Source: Straminergon stramineum (lineage: Eukaryota; Streptophyta; Bryopsida; Hypnales; Calliergonaceae). From it: a stretch of 64,000 bases of DNA. The stretch spans positions 9,488,501 through 9,552,500 of the forward strand of contig OY987273.1 in the NCBI GenBank assembly GCA_963920665.1. Direction: 5' to 3'. The notes under the pieces are model-generated. The model did no database searches and had not been told where the DNA came from. It saw only the letters and a program-made list of their open reading frames with translations. The position numbers were made by a program, and so were the translations under genes. Every line of letters begins with the position of its first letter. Position 1 is the stretch's first letter. Positions 51,140-63,787 of this stretch are shown in pieces.

Positions 51140-52319
51140 TTGGGTTTTGTCCCCGCTATCATTTCCATTATTGTAGATCAATTGAAGTGCAATCTTGTTG
51201 ACATGAATTCCGCAAAATTCGGGGCATTTTACAGGAATTGTCCTATTTTCAATTCACGCACCGAACCAATTCTGGAAGCCAAGCTCTGCAATTGCAATGG
51301 AAAGGAACTTCATAGTACTCAATAAAATTATGTGAATAAATATGTAATACACATACTACTTTCAACTCTACTGATATGAAAAGAATGTTCAGACGATTAT
51401 TGAAAACAATCATCTTGCAAGGTATTCTAGACGTCCTCGTAGCAGCAGAGAGTACTATCATGGTCATGTGCATTTGAAGAAAACCTACGAAGAGATGGCA
51501 CAACTTGGAGGACCAAGTGTTTAGGACGGACAAGGAAATTGTGGAACTATCAAGTAGCTAATTGTAGGGAAATCGATGACAAGTGCAAACGCAACGGCAA
51601 ACTCCAATGGCGCACTCCACACTAGCGCAAACACAACGTCTGAAACATAGGACGTGAACACAAGATACCAAAGAACGATCAAGAAATGAGGAAGAGAATG
51701 GTGTAGTCTTTCGCTCAAGAGTGGACACAGCAAAGCCCATAGGTTGGAGAATCTCCGCGGGAGAAGTTGGAGGGGCATTCAAACGGTCATCCACGCATGA
51801 CCCACAGATATTTTACGAGACTTGCATTAAATGTGTAGACTTCGGTGATTCCAATTAAGGCACATGCGGGACCACTCGGTTTTTCTGGACAACTTTCCAA
51901 TAGTTGGCTATAGTCATGGGGTATTTTTATCAGGGAATAGTTTGCTTCGAAAAAGTAGCCAGATTCCTCATTAATGGAAAAGAAAACTCTCGTGCTGGAA
52001 AGTGGCCGCATTGTTGCTTTAGTTGGCTATCCAAATGCATGCGCATATACGTAATGTAGCTATACACTTTTTTCAATTAGCATTTCAAATGTTCCACTTA
52101 TCTATCCAAGGATTTTGGAAGGAATTTTAGACCACTTTTTACAGATGTTAAAAATAACTTTAGAAAAGACATATGCTCAATCTATGCGGGTGGACTACGT
52201 GCATTGTCAGTTCATGTACTACTATGGCATGAGTTGCTGCTGTAGGGTTTGAATTTTTTTTTTCTTTGTTAGGATATATGATATACAATTTAAAAGTTTA
52301 AGGGTTTAGGGTATAGGAT
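51140..52319. other. No gene recognised
   Basis: Minus frames at 51787-52011 (74 codons) and 51521-51778 (85 codons) are open but unrecognised. The first begins near the far end of the motif-rich region and could be a leader exon. Confidence 0.3.
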
Positions 52320-52323
52320 TTAA

Positions 52324-52960
52324 CCCCTAAATGCCCAAGGCTTGTTTGGAGCTTCTTGAAATTTGTTCTAAATTGTACCATAAATCAACATTTTCCTAAG
52401 GTACAGCATTTTTTTTAAATTGTAACCGTACAAATTCAAACTAGACATGTTAGAGATGACATAGGAAAAGAAAATATAACAATATCATATATGGATTGAC
52501 ATATTATAATGATTGATCATGTGGGTGTTAAAAGTCTGAAAATTTATCAATTCTCTTTGTACGTGTCAACTCTAAAAAGTTGGTCACTAAAAAAATATGA
52601 GGTTATAGGGCTTAGCATGCACAACGCCAATCAATTTATGGTTGTCCAAAATGTATTCTATGATTTTCTTAACTATAGTTCTCATGTGATTTTTACTCGA
52701 ACATCTCGTGTATTTGAGGCTCATTTCCAATAGCCCTTAACACTATAGGAGGCCAAAATTGCAATAGGCATCCTTGCACAAAATATTGAATAGAAAAATC
52801 ATAATCCTTCATTTTTAAGATTATTTTTTTTATCCTAAAAACTAGACTTCAAAAAGAGTTTTCCACAAATATAAACTAATAATAATAGCAATTTTGTTGG
52901 GCTCTACTTAACTTCAAAGACCCTAAAACACCAAAATCTAGTGCCTTGGGCATTTAGGGG
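52324..52960 (+). mobile_element. Intact TTAA-flanked non-autonomous element, 637 bp
   Basis: The left end CCCCTAAATGCCCAAGGC and right end GCCTTGGGCATTTAGGGG are perfect 18-base inverted repeats, flanked by TTAA (52320-52323 and 52961-52964). TTAA target sites with CCC...GGG ends are characteristic of piggyBac-type elements. No coding capacity. This copy contains the unoccupied insertion site TTATAGGG (52603-52610) used by the 19.4-kb MULE in the other copy. Confidence 0.8.
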
Positions 52961-52964
52961 TTAA

Positions 52965-55087
52965 TGGTTAAAGGGGTTAAGGATAACAAATTGAAAATTT
53001 AATTTCATGTTCTTCTAGAATTTTTTGGTACCAATGGAGTTCAACTTTTGGTTGTCTAAGTGTGCCATAACTTTAGCTCCTCGACACCGATTGAAGGAAA
53101 ATTACATTCACATAGGTAGCAAGTTTCCATATTATATGAGTAAGTTTCAATAAGTTTCAATCTAGATTGAGGTCATACGATGTTTTTGACATGCTATAGT
53201 TTTCGAGCATTAATTTCCAATGTCAATTATAATATTTATGTTTAGGTTCTTTTTTTCCAAGAGCCTATTCAATGATATGGTATGCAATTGTATGCCTAAA
53301 CAAATCTAAAAAGTATAAATGCTCAAGTACCTAATATGCGGAATTTGGAATTGCATTGAGTATATGCATTTGATGTATACAAATATGTAAAAGTATGTAC
53401 TTCATTACATAATGAGTGGGGTTACATTTTGGAATTTCCAATTTACATAGAAGATCATGTAAAATGAGGTTGATGATTATCTTTCACTTCCAAATTACCT
53501 TTATCAATGATGTTTAATCCCCATGCACCACTCCATTATCTCTTAAGTGTTACATGGCATTCAATGTTAAAAAAAAAATACAAAAAATATTAATTTTGAT
53601 TCTTTAAAAAATTGTTAAGTAGAAGTAGATACAAGATAGAAGGAAAATCCAAATTATTAATATCTCTAAGATGGAATTCAAATTCACTAACCCCAATGGT
53701 GAGATTATTCTAGAAGGCAAATAAAATGATAAGGACCTTTTTTTTTGAAAAATTGTGATAATTGCATTCAGAAATGAATCCATAAGTTATTTTTTTAGGA
53801 AGATGCTCTAAGTGCCCGAAAAACAAGATTGTCTATAACTTTCTCATAACAAATCCAAATGGAATGAATAAAAGCTTTCCATGTAGACAAAAATACAATC
53901 TATAAGGGAAAAAAATTTAAAATTTTTGAAACTTTTTTTTGCTGCCCCCTCTCCCTTGTTCTGGGCTTATGTGGGCATAACTTTTGTTCCCGGACACCAA
54001 ATGAAAAAAAAATAATATTCTCACAAAGCTAATCAATTTTTCTATCTTCATAAAAAGTTTCACAAAATCAGGAAAAAAATTGAGACCGTAGGTACCTGCC
54101 CAAAATCTCATTTGTCCCTTGAAGGGACAATGGTCCTTTACGGGTTAAATTCAAAATGTTGAAAAACAAGAATAAACTTTACTGAACCTGTTGGGAACAT
54201 TTCCCAAGGAAATAGATAATGAAAAGACAAATTTCTAGATTTGAAATGAAGTGAAATTGGCAGATTTTGATGAACATTAGAAAATGAGATATAATAGTAA
54301 GCTTAAGAGTCTTCAATTATGGTACATATAGGCCTTTCAAAACCTCACACAAATCAAATCCTTTACCTTTTGGGGGGAAAGTAAAGAAAGTAAAGAATTT
54401 TATTTTCATAGTTACCCATCAAAAGTGCCTTTCAAATTTTTTTAAATCATCAAAGAAATGTAATTGCCATACTAATACAAATTTCTCTTTTACCCTAAAA
54501 CTTTGTCTCGCTTACAGTAGTTCTTCAAAATTCTAAACACAAACAACCATATGAAAGTTAATTGTTGTGGAAGTCATAACAAGATTTTTTTTCATTTCCA
54601 TTTGAATGGAGACATCTTAAAAAATTGACTCCAATTGATTTCACAACTTCTTTAATTCCTCAATTCTATTAGGTGGATTGATTTTTGTTCAAAAACCTTT
54701 TACTTGTTCTATTTTCATCAACCCCTTAATCCAAATGTCCCAAGTGTTCCCTTGGGAGACAACTCAAGGTTTGATTTGGTCCCTATGATTTTAGTTTTTA
54801 GCAAGATTTTTGGAAATTTCATTTTAGGATGGAAAAACAAATTCCATTCATGGGAATATAATTAAGATTTTACTCGATGTTTGGGAAAAAGGTTCAAAAC
54901 GGTCAAGCTCATGCATAGAAAAAGCACAAATTAAAGTTTTAAATAATTTCTTTAATCGATTCCTTATAGAATAAATTTTGGTCAAAATATAGAGAAATTG
55001 GTTAATTTCATTTACATTAGTATTGTGAAAGTAATTATGAAGCATGTATTTCTATAGCCACTCCAATCATAGTATCTATTTATCTTT
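52965..55087. other. No gene recognised; diverged repeat sequence
   Basis: About 53770-54143, ending TTTACGGGTTAA, resembles the right part of the element at 55092-56015 (shared AAATGGAATGA, AAGCTTTCCATGTA, CATAACTTT). It is probably a decayed relative of it. Confidence 0.45.
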
Positions 55088-55091
55088 TTAA

Positions 55092-56015
55092 CCCCTAAAT
55101 GTTTTCAACTATGTTTTCACCAAAAACGCTCCAAAACTGTCATTTCTAGAACAAGTACCAAATTTTTGGAAAAAAACATTTTTGGAAACATGTAACCGTA
55201 AGATCTTGTACGAAACTTATTTGAGAAGATGTGGAAAAAATTTCAGAATTTTTCACCGTGTAGATTGTAAGATATTAGCGTTTGAATTAGCAAAAATCCT
55301 TTTTCTGGCCCTGTGAAAAAACGGGCAGCTGCACTTCACAAGGCCACATTTGTATGAAAAAATTCCAAAATGGTGGTTACTCTTTGGATTCATTCTCCAA
55401 GGCAAGTTGGCTACATGCTTGAAAAAATTCAAATCATTTAAAATTGTACAACATATAGGAAAAAGAAAGTAAGTACAAAGAAGTAGAGAATGATTCAAAA
55501 TACTAAATTGTGAAGAATTTTGTTATGGAATTGAAAAATTCCAATCCCAATGGTTGTAATGTTTTACTAAAAAATCCACACCCTATGATTTTATTTTTTT
55601 CAAAAAATATTGAAAATTGAGTGAAATAAAGGACTTCAAAGTTTATTTTAGAGTAGAGAATCCGGAACTGCCCGCAAACTAAAACGCCTCATAACTTTCA
55701 TCTCATAAATCAAAATGGAATGATTCAAAGCTTTCCATGTACATATAAATCTAGAAAACCAATTTCAAATTTTTATCTCTTAAAAAATTATTTTTTAAAG
55801 AATTTTTTGGGTTGCCCGAAGAGCAATGAAAATTACATATCATACAATAACTTTTTAACCATGAAGTCAAAAGTTATGAAAATTGTTGGGCCTTAAAGAT
55901 ACTCCTCGGGCACATGTTGTATGAAAATTTCAAAGAAAAATAAGAAAAACTCCATTTGTAGTGAGCTGCCCAAAATCGCTATGTTGCCAAAAAACGCAAT
56001 TTGGGCGTTTAGGGG
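55092..56015 (+). mobile_element. Second TTAA-flanked element, 924 bp
   Basis: TTAA then CCCCTAAATG at the left; GGGCGTTTAGGGG then TTAA at the right (56016-56019). Terminal repeats match the 637-bp element over about ten bases but the interior differs, so it is a different subfamily. No coding capacity. The end at 2768-2790 resembles this subfamily's right end. Confidence 0.6.
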
Positions 56016-56019
56016 TTAA

Positions 56020-58336
56020 TAAAGAATAATGTGTATAGGATCCATTTTTTAACTCAATTTTCACAAACTTCCAAGAGAAATAAATGGACAAGATGACAAG
56101 GTTTACTTTGCTTTTCATAACTCCTAAATGCCCCCCAAAATTGAATAGTCTTCTATATCTTCATCTTGTCATTCTTCAAGTTTTATTTCCATACGTGAAA
56201 GGAACTTTTGATTTTGAGGAAAACTATGCCGAAGTCAAATCCTACATAAAATGGTCAATGTGGATAGTTTTGGGAGAGAAATTAAGCCAATCAATATTTA
56301 AGGCCATTGTAAGAAAAGAAAATCTATATATATGCAAGTGGGCAAAGGCAGCAAGGGGCTGAGTGATTTGTTTGAGCATGTAGTGGATGTGCACAGCCAA
56401 GTGAATTGTTTTGTTGAATCTAAATCTTCGAAATATTCAAATGAAACTTAAAATTTTTTTTCCTAGAAGATTGCATTTATGTCCACATGTTAAGCTTTCA
56501 TTCCTTCCATTTGGTGTAAAAGTTAATAAGAATAATGTTCCTTTTTAGGCAATATGAGCATTTTCTTGAAGAAATACTATGCACAATTCATTGATGAAAG
56601 CAAATTCTACTATTTTTCAAAATAAATAGTTTGACAACATTAGGTTTGCTAGAACAATCTCACCAATAAGATTTCTATATTTAGGGACCCATGTTCAAGC
56701 CATGTATTGATGATTATGTTCTCCTTGTAATGTTGGACCTACTTCTACTTAAGAATTTTCAAAATGAATGTCTACTTTATACTAGATAAAAGAAATCTTT
56801 TTTCGCAAGGACATTTCTATTTCTATTGAAAAGGTGGATGAAGTAGCCAAATTTGGATGAAAAAGTACATGAAAGTGATTGAAAAGTTTTTTTGGTCCAT
56901 AAGATAGATGAATGTAGATTGTAGAAATATAATACTTCACCAAATTCTAAGTAATCAACATCTTCACCCTTTCTCAAAATTTAAAAAAAAAAGGTGCTTC
57001 AAAGTACCACACGGGTATAGGGTTCCCCGTAGGTTTAGGGTTTCCTAGGAATGCTTGTTTCCATCTTCTCCGTCATCCCAAACTCCTCCTTCATGCTTGC
57101 TTCTCATTTCCACACCTGTGCTTGCGCTTCTCAGTTTCCATTTTATTCGGATCTTTCTCTTTCATGTTGTGACTTTTGTTTGCAAGATTTCTATGTGGGT
57201 TCTCTTTGATTCTTTGAGTTTTGGAACCAAAGCTGTGAGACGAGGTACTTTGTCGATGGAACTATGAACCTGGCGGTCTAGGATTGCAGAAGTTTGGGTT
57301 TATAAGCGGCATTGCAAAGCCTTCAAGTGCTTCCTTGCCCTCGTAAGTTCAATTTTTGTCTTCTCTTTCATTTTCTTTGTTGTTGGAGTTCTTTGTTGTA
57401 AGTGCATACTTTAGTTCTAATAGTCTATGCATTTGTGCATTGAGATGTAGGGTGCATCGTGTTGTTTTTCCTTGTACAATTTCCACTTCTAGAAGTTGTT
57501 CTTGTATGCCAACTTGCTCTACTCTTTGCTTTCAATTTGTATAATGCATTCCCTTACATGTTTCCACATTTGGTAGGGTTTAGGAGTTTTGGTTGCTTAG
57601 ATCCAACTTGTTGTAGATACTCATTGCAGTGTTTGTCTATGTACTTTTTTGTTTGCTTCCATAGGTAGATGACAAGTTCTATGGTCCACATCTAAGTTGT
57701 GTAGGTGCATTCTTTTGTGTATACGCATTCTTTTTTGCTGCTTTGCATTACCATTGTAATGAACCTCATTGCCTGCAATGTGGCATTTCAGATTGTGGGC
57801 CGTTCAATCGTCTTAGTGAATCAATAGAAGAACGTGAAGCCACAAGAGCGTGACAAGAATTTGAACATTTGCTCAAAAAGACGATAAGTTGCTTCTTTTA
57901 TTGCATATGATTATTGTTTTCACTGTTTCCAAGATTCACTTGTCATTTAGGGTTGGTAAGAGTTATGAAGGTGCTTGTTGTTGTTGATTTCCTTTGTCTG
58001 CATTTTATCTGATTTTAAAGATTTAGGACTTCCTTGTACTGCAACGATCCCAGAACTGGCTAAATTTCACTCAATTTCTACTTAATTTTTTGTGCCCTTA
58101 GTGTTAAATTCCAAAAAAATCTTCCAAAAATGAACATTTTGCTATTTTTCCTAAACTTGTTCTAGGATCATTGTTGCACTGATGTAGTTGTAGTTGTTAT
58201 AAACTTTGAATGGCATCGAGTTGAATTCTTGTGGGCTTACAAGTCCACAAAAATTCAAGTTGATGTAGATTCAAGTCAACATTGGTTCAACTCGAAGCCA
58301 CCCTACTACTGTAAACCTCCAGAAGGAATCCATAGA
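56020..58336. other. No gene recognised
   Basis: Short frames at 56084-56362 and 57055-57668 without known motifs. Isolated dyad half-motifs appear from about 58215 (CATCGAGTTGAATTC). Confidence 0.35.
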
Positions 58337-58860
58337 AATTCAAGTGGCATCGACTTGAATTTCTAGCTCTATTGTATGAAGTGGGTACATAGCAACAATA
58401 ATGCATTATAGATTGAACTCAATTCGACATGAATAATCATCTGATTCTTAAATACCCTTGGCAAAACCAATGCACCAAAGAATTTGAAGTAAAGCAAACC
58501 AATTCAAGTCGCATCGACTTGAATTTCTAGCTCTATTATATGAGGAGAGTACATAGTAGCAATAATGCATTACAGATTCAACTCAATTCGACATGAACAT
58601 TCATCTGATTCTCAAATACCCTCTACAAAACACACACAATTATATCAAAGAATTTGAAGTAACGCAAACCAATTCAAGTCAAATCGACTTGAATTCCTAG
58701 GTCTATCACATGACAAGAGTAAATAGCAGCAATAATGCATTACAGATTAAACTTGATTCGACATGAGTATTCATTTGATTCTCAAATATCCTAAACTACA
58801 AACATGCGTATCTCACAGAAAATTAGTAATGACACAAACAAATTCAACTTGTATCGACTT
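58337..58860 (+). repeat. Tandem repeat, three units of 164-170 bp plus a partial, two dyad motifs per unit
   Basis: Units start at 58337, 58501, 58671 and (partial) 58841. Each opens with AATTCAAGT...ATCGACTTGAAT and contains AATAATGCATTA.AGATT followed by a second, weaker dyad (ACTCAATTCGACATGA). The array lies about 450 bases upstream of the gene starting near 59302. Confidence 0.8.
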
Positions 58861-59301
58861 GAAATGAACGATATTTTGTATCTTAAAAACAAAGAAGCCC
58901 CCTAGACCCTACAATATCCACACTACAAAAACAAATAATCCATCATAAAACCCAATTCATAGTGAAATGCTACGATAGGAAATCGACTTAAACAATTGAA
59001 AACCATCACCCATTTGACCATTCAAGTTGATACAACTTGAATCGAAAATAAAAAAAGTTCTAGAACATAATTAAGAGCTCAACTAAATCTAAATTTAAAA
59101 ACAAACATGAACAACATAAGAAAAAATGATAAGAATCTAACAAATACTTCTTTGAGTGCTTTGAATTTCAACTTGTATCGAGTTAAACTCTAAACAGAGA
59201 GTGAATCAATGTGTAGAAATGGAGGACCAAATTGAAAAACTGAAGCCACACTTTTGAAGATTCATAATAGAAGGCGACGAGAACCCCGAGGACTAAGGGA
59301 A
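58861..59301. other. Upstream region of the ParB/methyltransferase-like gene
   Basis: Further dyads near 59022 (ATTCAAGTTGATACAACTTG) and 59168. It probably contains the promoter; no TATA box can be singled out in this AT-rich sequence. Confidence 0.35.
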
Positions 59302-62300
59302 ATGAACTCGTCCTCAGCAATTGCTGGACGTGGAATGAGCCAGACCACGTCGAGTGCTGGAGTATCGTCTTGATGCCAACGTCTAGTTACTTGAGCTTCA
59401 CAACGAAGTACAAGAACTATCCCATGACGCTTCTAGTTTCATTATATGAAACTTTGATGGAAGTCAGCATTGGTCTTGATAATATGTTGATTGTGTCATG
59501 CAAGACAATTGACCCTGATCAAGCTGAGGAATACGTCTTCTCTTATGTCATATCTCCGAAGGTCTCCATCTTTTCAATATTTGCTACATGCTAAAGCCTT
59601 GAGGACTCATACTTCAATGAGCTTCAGAAAAATATTGTGAATCACATTGAAGAGAAGAGGTGGGTTTCCAAGAATGGAGGGCCCTTACCGCCGAAGACAC
59701 TAGAGTCACGACTCAATGCAGTTTTCAAAGCATTTGAGCAACTAAAGCTGAAGAATGTGGAGAGAGCAAAAATTATGAAGCCTCTCTCTATAATGAAGTC
59801 CTACAATGCAGCGGAAGGGAGCCACAATTCTCTCGTCATTGAGACGACAGAGCTCGAGTGAAGTAAAATAAAGAAGAAAACTACCCAAAGAGACGCCAAG
59901 GGTACACCCTCCGCCAACGCCATTGTGGGCATGAAGACTCAGGAAAAGGTTGCTACAAATGTGGTTGCCAAGGTTCTGGAGGAGGATAGCACAGTGTCCG
60001 CACCCATTATACTTCCGAAGGACATATAGGGAAGCCAAGAAGAGCTCAATTACAATGAGTCCAAGAAAATTTATGAAGGATACAAGACATTGTGCACGGA
60101 CTCTTACGTCTTCGAGATAGATAAGAAATTTACCATTCTGATTGTACAGTTGGAGACCCCTCTCGAGAATTTGAACATTCGAGGACTAGAAGAGGAGGGG
60201 GTAATGTCGTCACTAAAGTTCTTCCTGGAGATGCCCGATCCAGACAAGAAGATGACCCTCTGTGCAATGCCTTAGGATCTCTCATCCAAGCCCTCGGACT
60301 ACAGAGATGTGAAGTTTGGAAAATTTTGGATGGTGAATGGCCAGCATAGTGTTGAGGCATCAAAGAGAATGAAGGCCATTCTGAAGGCTAAGCAGAAGTT
60401 TGAGAAGTTCAAGGAGTGGGACTATTTTATTGTCTGGAATAAAGACGAGAGAATCATTCGGAAAATTTCGGCATATTATAACAAGGTGAACCATTTCCAA
60501 AACTATATGCCAACGTGGACAACAAACATATTGAGCACGAGAAATGTCTAGATCAGTCTCGACCATTTGCTTCCCCCAAAAGAGCCAATGGAGTTGGGAA
60601 AAATTGTGGCCATCTATAGTCAGATGCCTCGAGACTTGGTCATTGTCAAGAAGTGGACAGTATGCCCCTCCATTCAACTCATATTGACTTGATTTGAATC
60701 CTAGTCATTCAAAGTCACTGACACTAATACATTGTATCATTGATTTGTTGTGATTGACTTCTCCCTTATTACTGTTTTGGTACAAGAGTTTCATGACGCC
60801 ATGAATCTTCGTTTCACAATGATCAATGTCAACTAGTCCTAGGGTGCATTGAACAAGAAGAAAGTGGTGGATATATCCATCCACAACAAAATAAAGATCA
60901 TCACCGCATCAAATGAAGTGCATGGTCTGTGGAAAGAGGTCATATCCATCTAATCGCAGGGATTATTGATTGATCTAGAATCCTTGTTGCCATATAAGGA
61001 TATAAAGAATTGGGATGTGGAGAAAGACAGGGTGATAAGCCGGGAGTTCTTCAAATGCTTAGGCAACACGCTCGAGTTTGATCTCAAGAAGTTTGCGTTG
61101 CATTTGCTGAATAGAACGCCAGGAAGAGAGCATCCTCACCCGAAAGTGACCATCAAGAAGGTCTCGGGAGTCATTGTGGATTGCTATAGCGAGAAGGAAT
61201 GGCTCGAGCGAAATAAACAAAAGCAAGCCGTCAAGAAGTACTTGTATTTCGAGAAGCCGAGCCCGGGATTCTTCAATAGTGATGGGGATTACAAAAAGGA
61301 GCAGTGGAAGGCATTCAAGCAAAACTATGACGTTACGAAGGCCACGAAACAACTGCTTCTGATGGCTCCCAAAGAAGAGTTCTTTTCGGAGGTGAAGAGA
61401 CCAACAAACAAGAACAAAAGTTGCTGGGAGATTTCACCATACGTTGCCAAGTTCTTTAAGGTTTTCTTGAAAAGCAAAGGGAAGTATAAGAAGTTGGATG
61501 CCAGATCATACTTAAGACCCTACAACATGAAGGACAACATACTATCGTCTTGGGGCAACGACATATGGAACGACGCCATGGGTGACTCCCTCAAGCTTGC
61601 ATTGATTGACTTCCGAAACATTCCAAGAGTGATCAACAAGGAGACAGCTCCTTGAGACTCTCCCTACTTCCTTGCATTCATGGATCTGCTCATGAAGCTA
61701 GATGATCCTTGCATGACCGACCCAAAGGTGTGATTGTAGATTTGCGATGACCAGCAGACAGATGATGACCTCAGGGCACATATTAGGACTGGGGAATTTG
61801 GCACATCGTACATAGCGCATTTCTCAGAGTACCTCCCCGCTCTCGTCGAATGGCTGGAAAACCTAGCCACAAGTGCTACTTGTGCGAAGGCACTTGTCCA
61901 CTTGATCTTCTTGGTGAAGAAAGGTGCAAGGGTTAAGTTGAAATTGATTCCAAGGAGGTTCGATGTCTCGAAGATCACCAAGTGGCAAAAGCCGAGTTTG
62001 TACAACGAGCTAGAGTACAGGATCTATGATACCGAACTCGCATGGAGTTCAATTTGCATGTTTTGGACCTCTTCTATAACGCAAGAAGAGATGTCCTCTC
62101 AGTTTTCGCAGGTGGAAAATTCATCTACGCTGCTTGGGTAAGCATTCCATTTCAAGTTGAGTTGAGTTGATCTTCATTCTCATGAAGATAGGTGTGATGG
62201 CGGTCCTTTTTGAATGTTGATGGTTATAAACTTCTACCAGTTCCTAATTGGTTTTAAGTCGATTCGACTTGAACTGGTTGATTAGTTTTGTTTGACATCC

Positions 62301-63770
62301 ATATCTTGTGATGTAGATGAGTGGGTTGGATCACTTCGCCATTGCGAACAATAGTTATCATGACAAGTTCCAGAATCTCGCCGTGATGTCGGAGAACCTG
62401 GACAAGGACGATTTCCTTAATTCCACATACTTCGTGGATGAAGGCACACACCCGTTGAAGGGAACCAAAGAAGCTTCCATGTCGGCGAGGGGTACATTAA
62501 GCTTGAGAAAGGGGAAGGCAACATCTTCGACTCGGGTAGAAGAACTCTCAAACGACGAGGATGACCTTCAGACAGCAATCCATCTCACTGATGATGGCAG
62601 AGAACATACTCCAACATGGGTGGATCTTGTGATGCGGCTGTTTCCAAGCACAGACATGGATCCAATTGATTTGACGGACCTGATTGAGGTCAACAGAATG
62701 CATGGCTCGTCAACATCACTGGGGGAGCGTCCCAACCTCACTCTGAGCTTGTCCAAGCGTGATCCTCGCAAGAGGACCAAAGAAGAGACACCAAAGGAGG
62801 AGACGATGACGGAGATGCTCTTGCGGATGTTGTTGGAGGACAGAGCGGAAAACAAGAAGGCAAGGAAGGAGGACATGACCATGATGAGGGATATGATGAA
62901 CAAGATGATGCCTCAAGTATGTGTGGTCGTTGCTCAAGACGTTTATATGAGCATGCATGCCGCAAACCCAACGCTGATGTAGATGATCATGCCTTCCCCT
63001 AGTCAATCACAACAACTTTATATTGGCAATCAGCCTTATGCTTCAGCTGACAGTGAGAGGCAAGCGCAGCAGGGGCCTGCAAATCCATCAACAACAGCCA
63101 CGATGTTTGACCAAACGCTTGTTGCACAGACACCGAACTCAACTCGACGAGATGTAAATGATTCTGTGCAAGCGGAGGAGGAGGAGACTATCGTGGCAGA
63201 TGAGTAGTCCCTCAATCTTGTGGCTTTAGGACCAACTAGGTTCTTCCTAGTGACCTTCCAACCTCTCGTTCAACTCGAATCGAGTTGAACCTACCTTCAA
63301 GTTTTCCGTTTGTTCGTTGAATGCACTACGCTAGAAAACGTAGGTAGGTGGGCAAAGACTTCCAATGTATGTATCTGTGACATTATTTCTCATTCTGAGA
63401 TATTGTAATAAAATTGTTTTCTTATACCATAAATTGTTGTGTACAATTTTCACAGCTGCAGGCTCCATGACTGCCGATGTAATTGTGCCCCATGTTTCAT
63501 TTCTTGCTATCAAGTCTGCGCCCACGTCTAGTCCTCAACGTGTCTGCATAGAGTCACTTTCTCCACATAGTGATGCCTTCTTAGACGTAGACACAATGTG
63601 TTCCACAATGCCTGAGGAGGAAGAAGAGGATGTCAACATGTTTAAAGCTATCGAGGAAAAGGTTGATGACGGTCTTTCTAACCAAACACTTTTGGAGTTG
63701 GATATCCCTCTTTCAAAAGAGTTGGTCGATGCAATAGTTTCATCTCCACTTGATCAATCAGCTGATGTGG
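59302..63770 (+). pseudogene. Second ParB-like / methyltransferase-like gene
   Basis: Start Met at 59302 (MNSSSAIAGRG), with a shift near 59368. Exons roughly 59302-60660, 60790-62137, 62317-63207 and 63470-63770, all GT-AG; it runs towards the window end. A ParB-like motif FWMVNGQHSVEASKRM lies near 60330-60380, followed by VWNKDERIIRKIS and Asn, the same order as in the 18080 gene. Later: KLALIDFRNIP (near 61600), at the place of a DPPY-type motif but not matching it; then LSVFAGGKFIYAAW, spliced to MSGLDHFAIANN, which aligns with the VLDPFAGSGTTLIAA...GRRFIGIE region (motif I) of beta-class N4/N6 methyltransferases. The C-terminus is acidic and charged (DMDPIDLTDLIEVNRM; EMLLRMLLEDRAENKKA). 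Breaks: about seven TAG, two TAA, three TGA and a shift near 62045. Roles in reading or modifying DNA are inferred. Confidence 0.5.
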
Positions 63771-63787
63771 TGAGTAATTCATTTTAG

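Noticed and set aside
14194..63207. Nuclear reassignment of TAG to Gln
   Set aside because: The same frames also contain TAA, TGA and frameshifts, and copies differ in which CAG became TAG; decay explains all of it.
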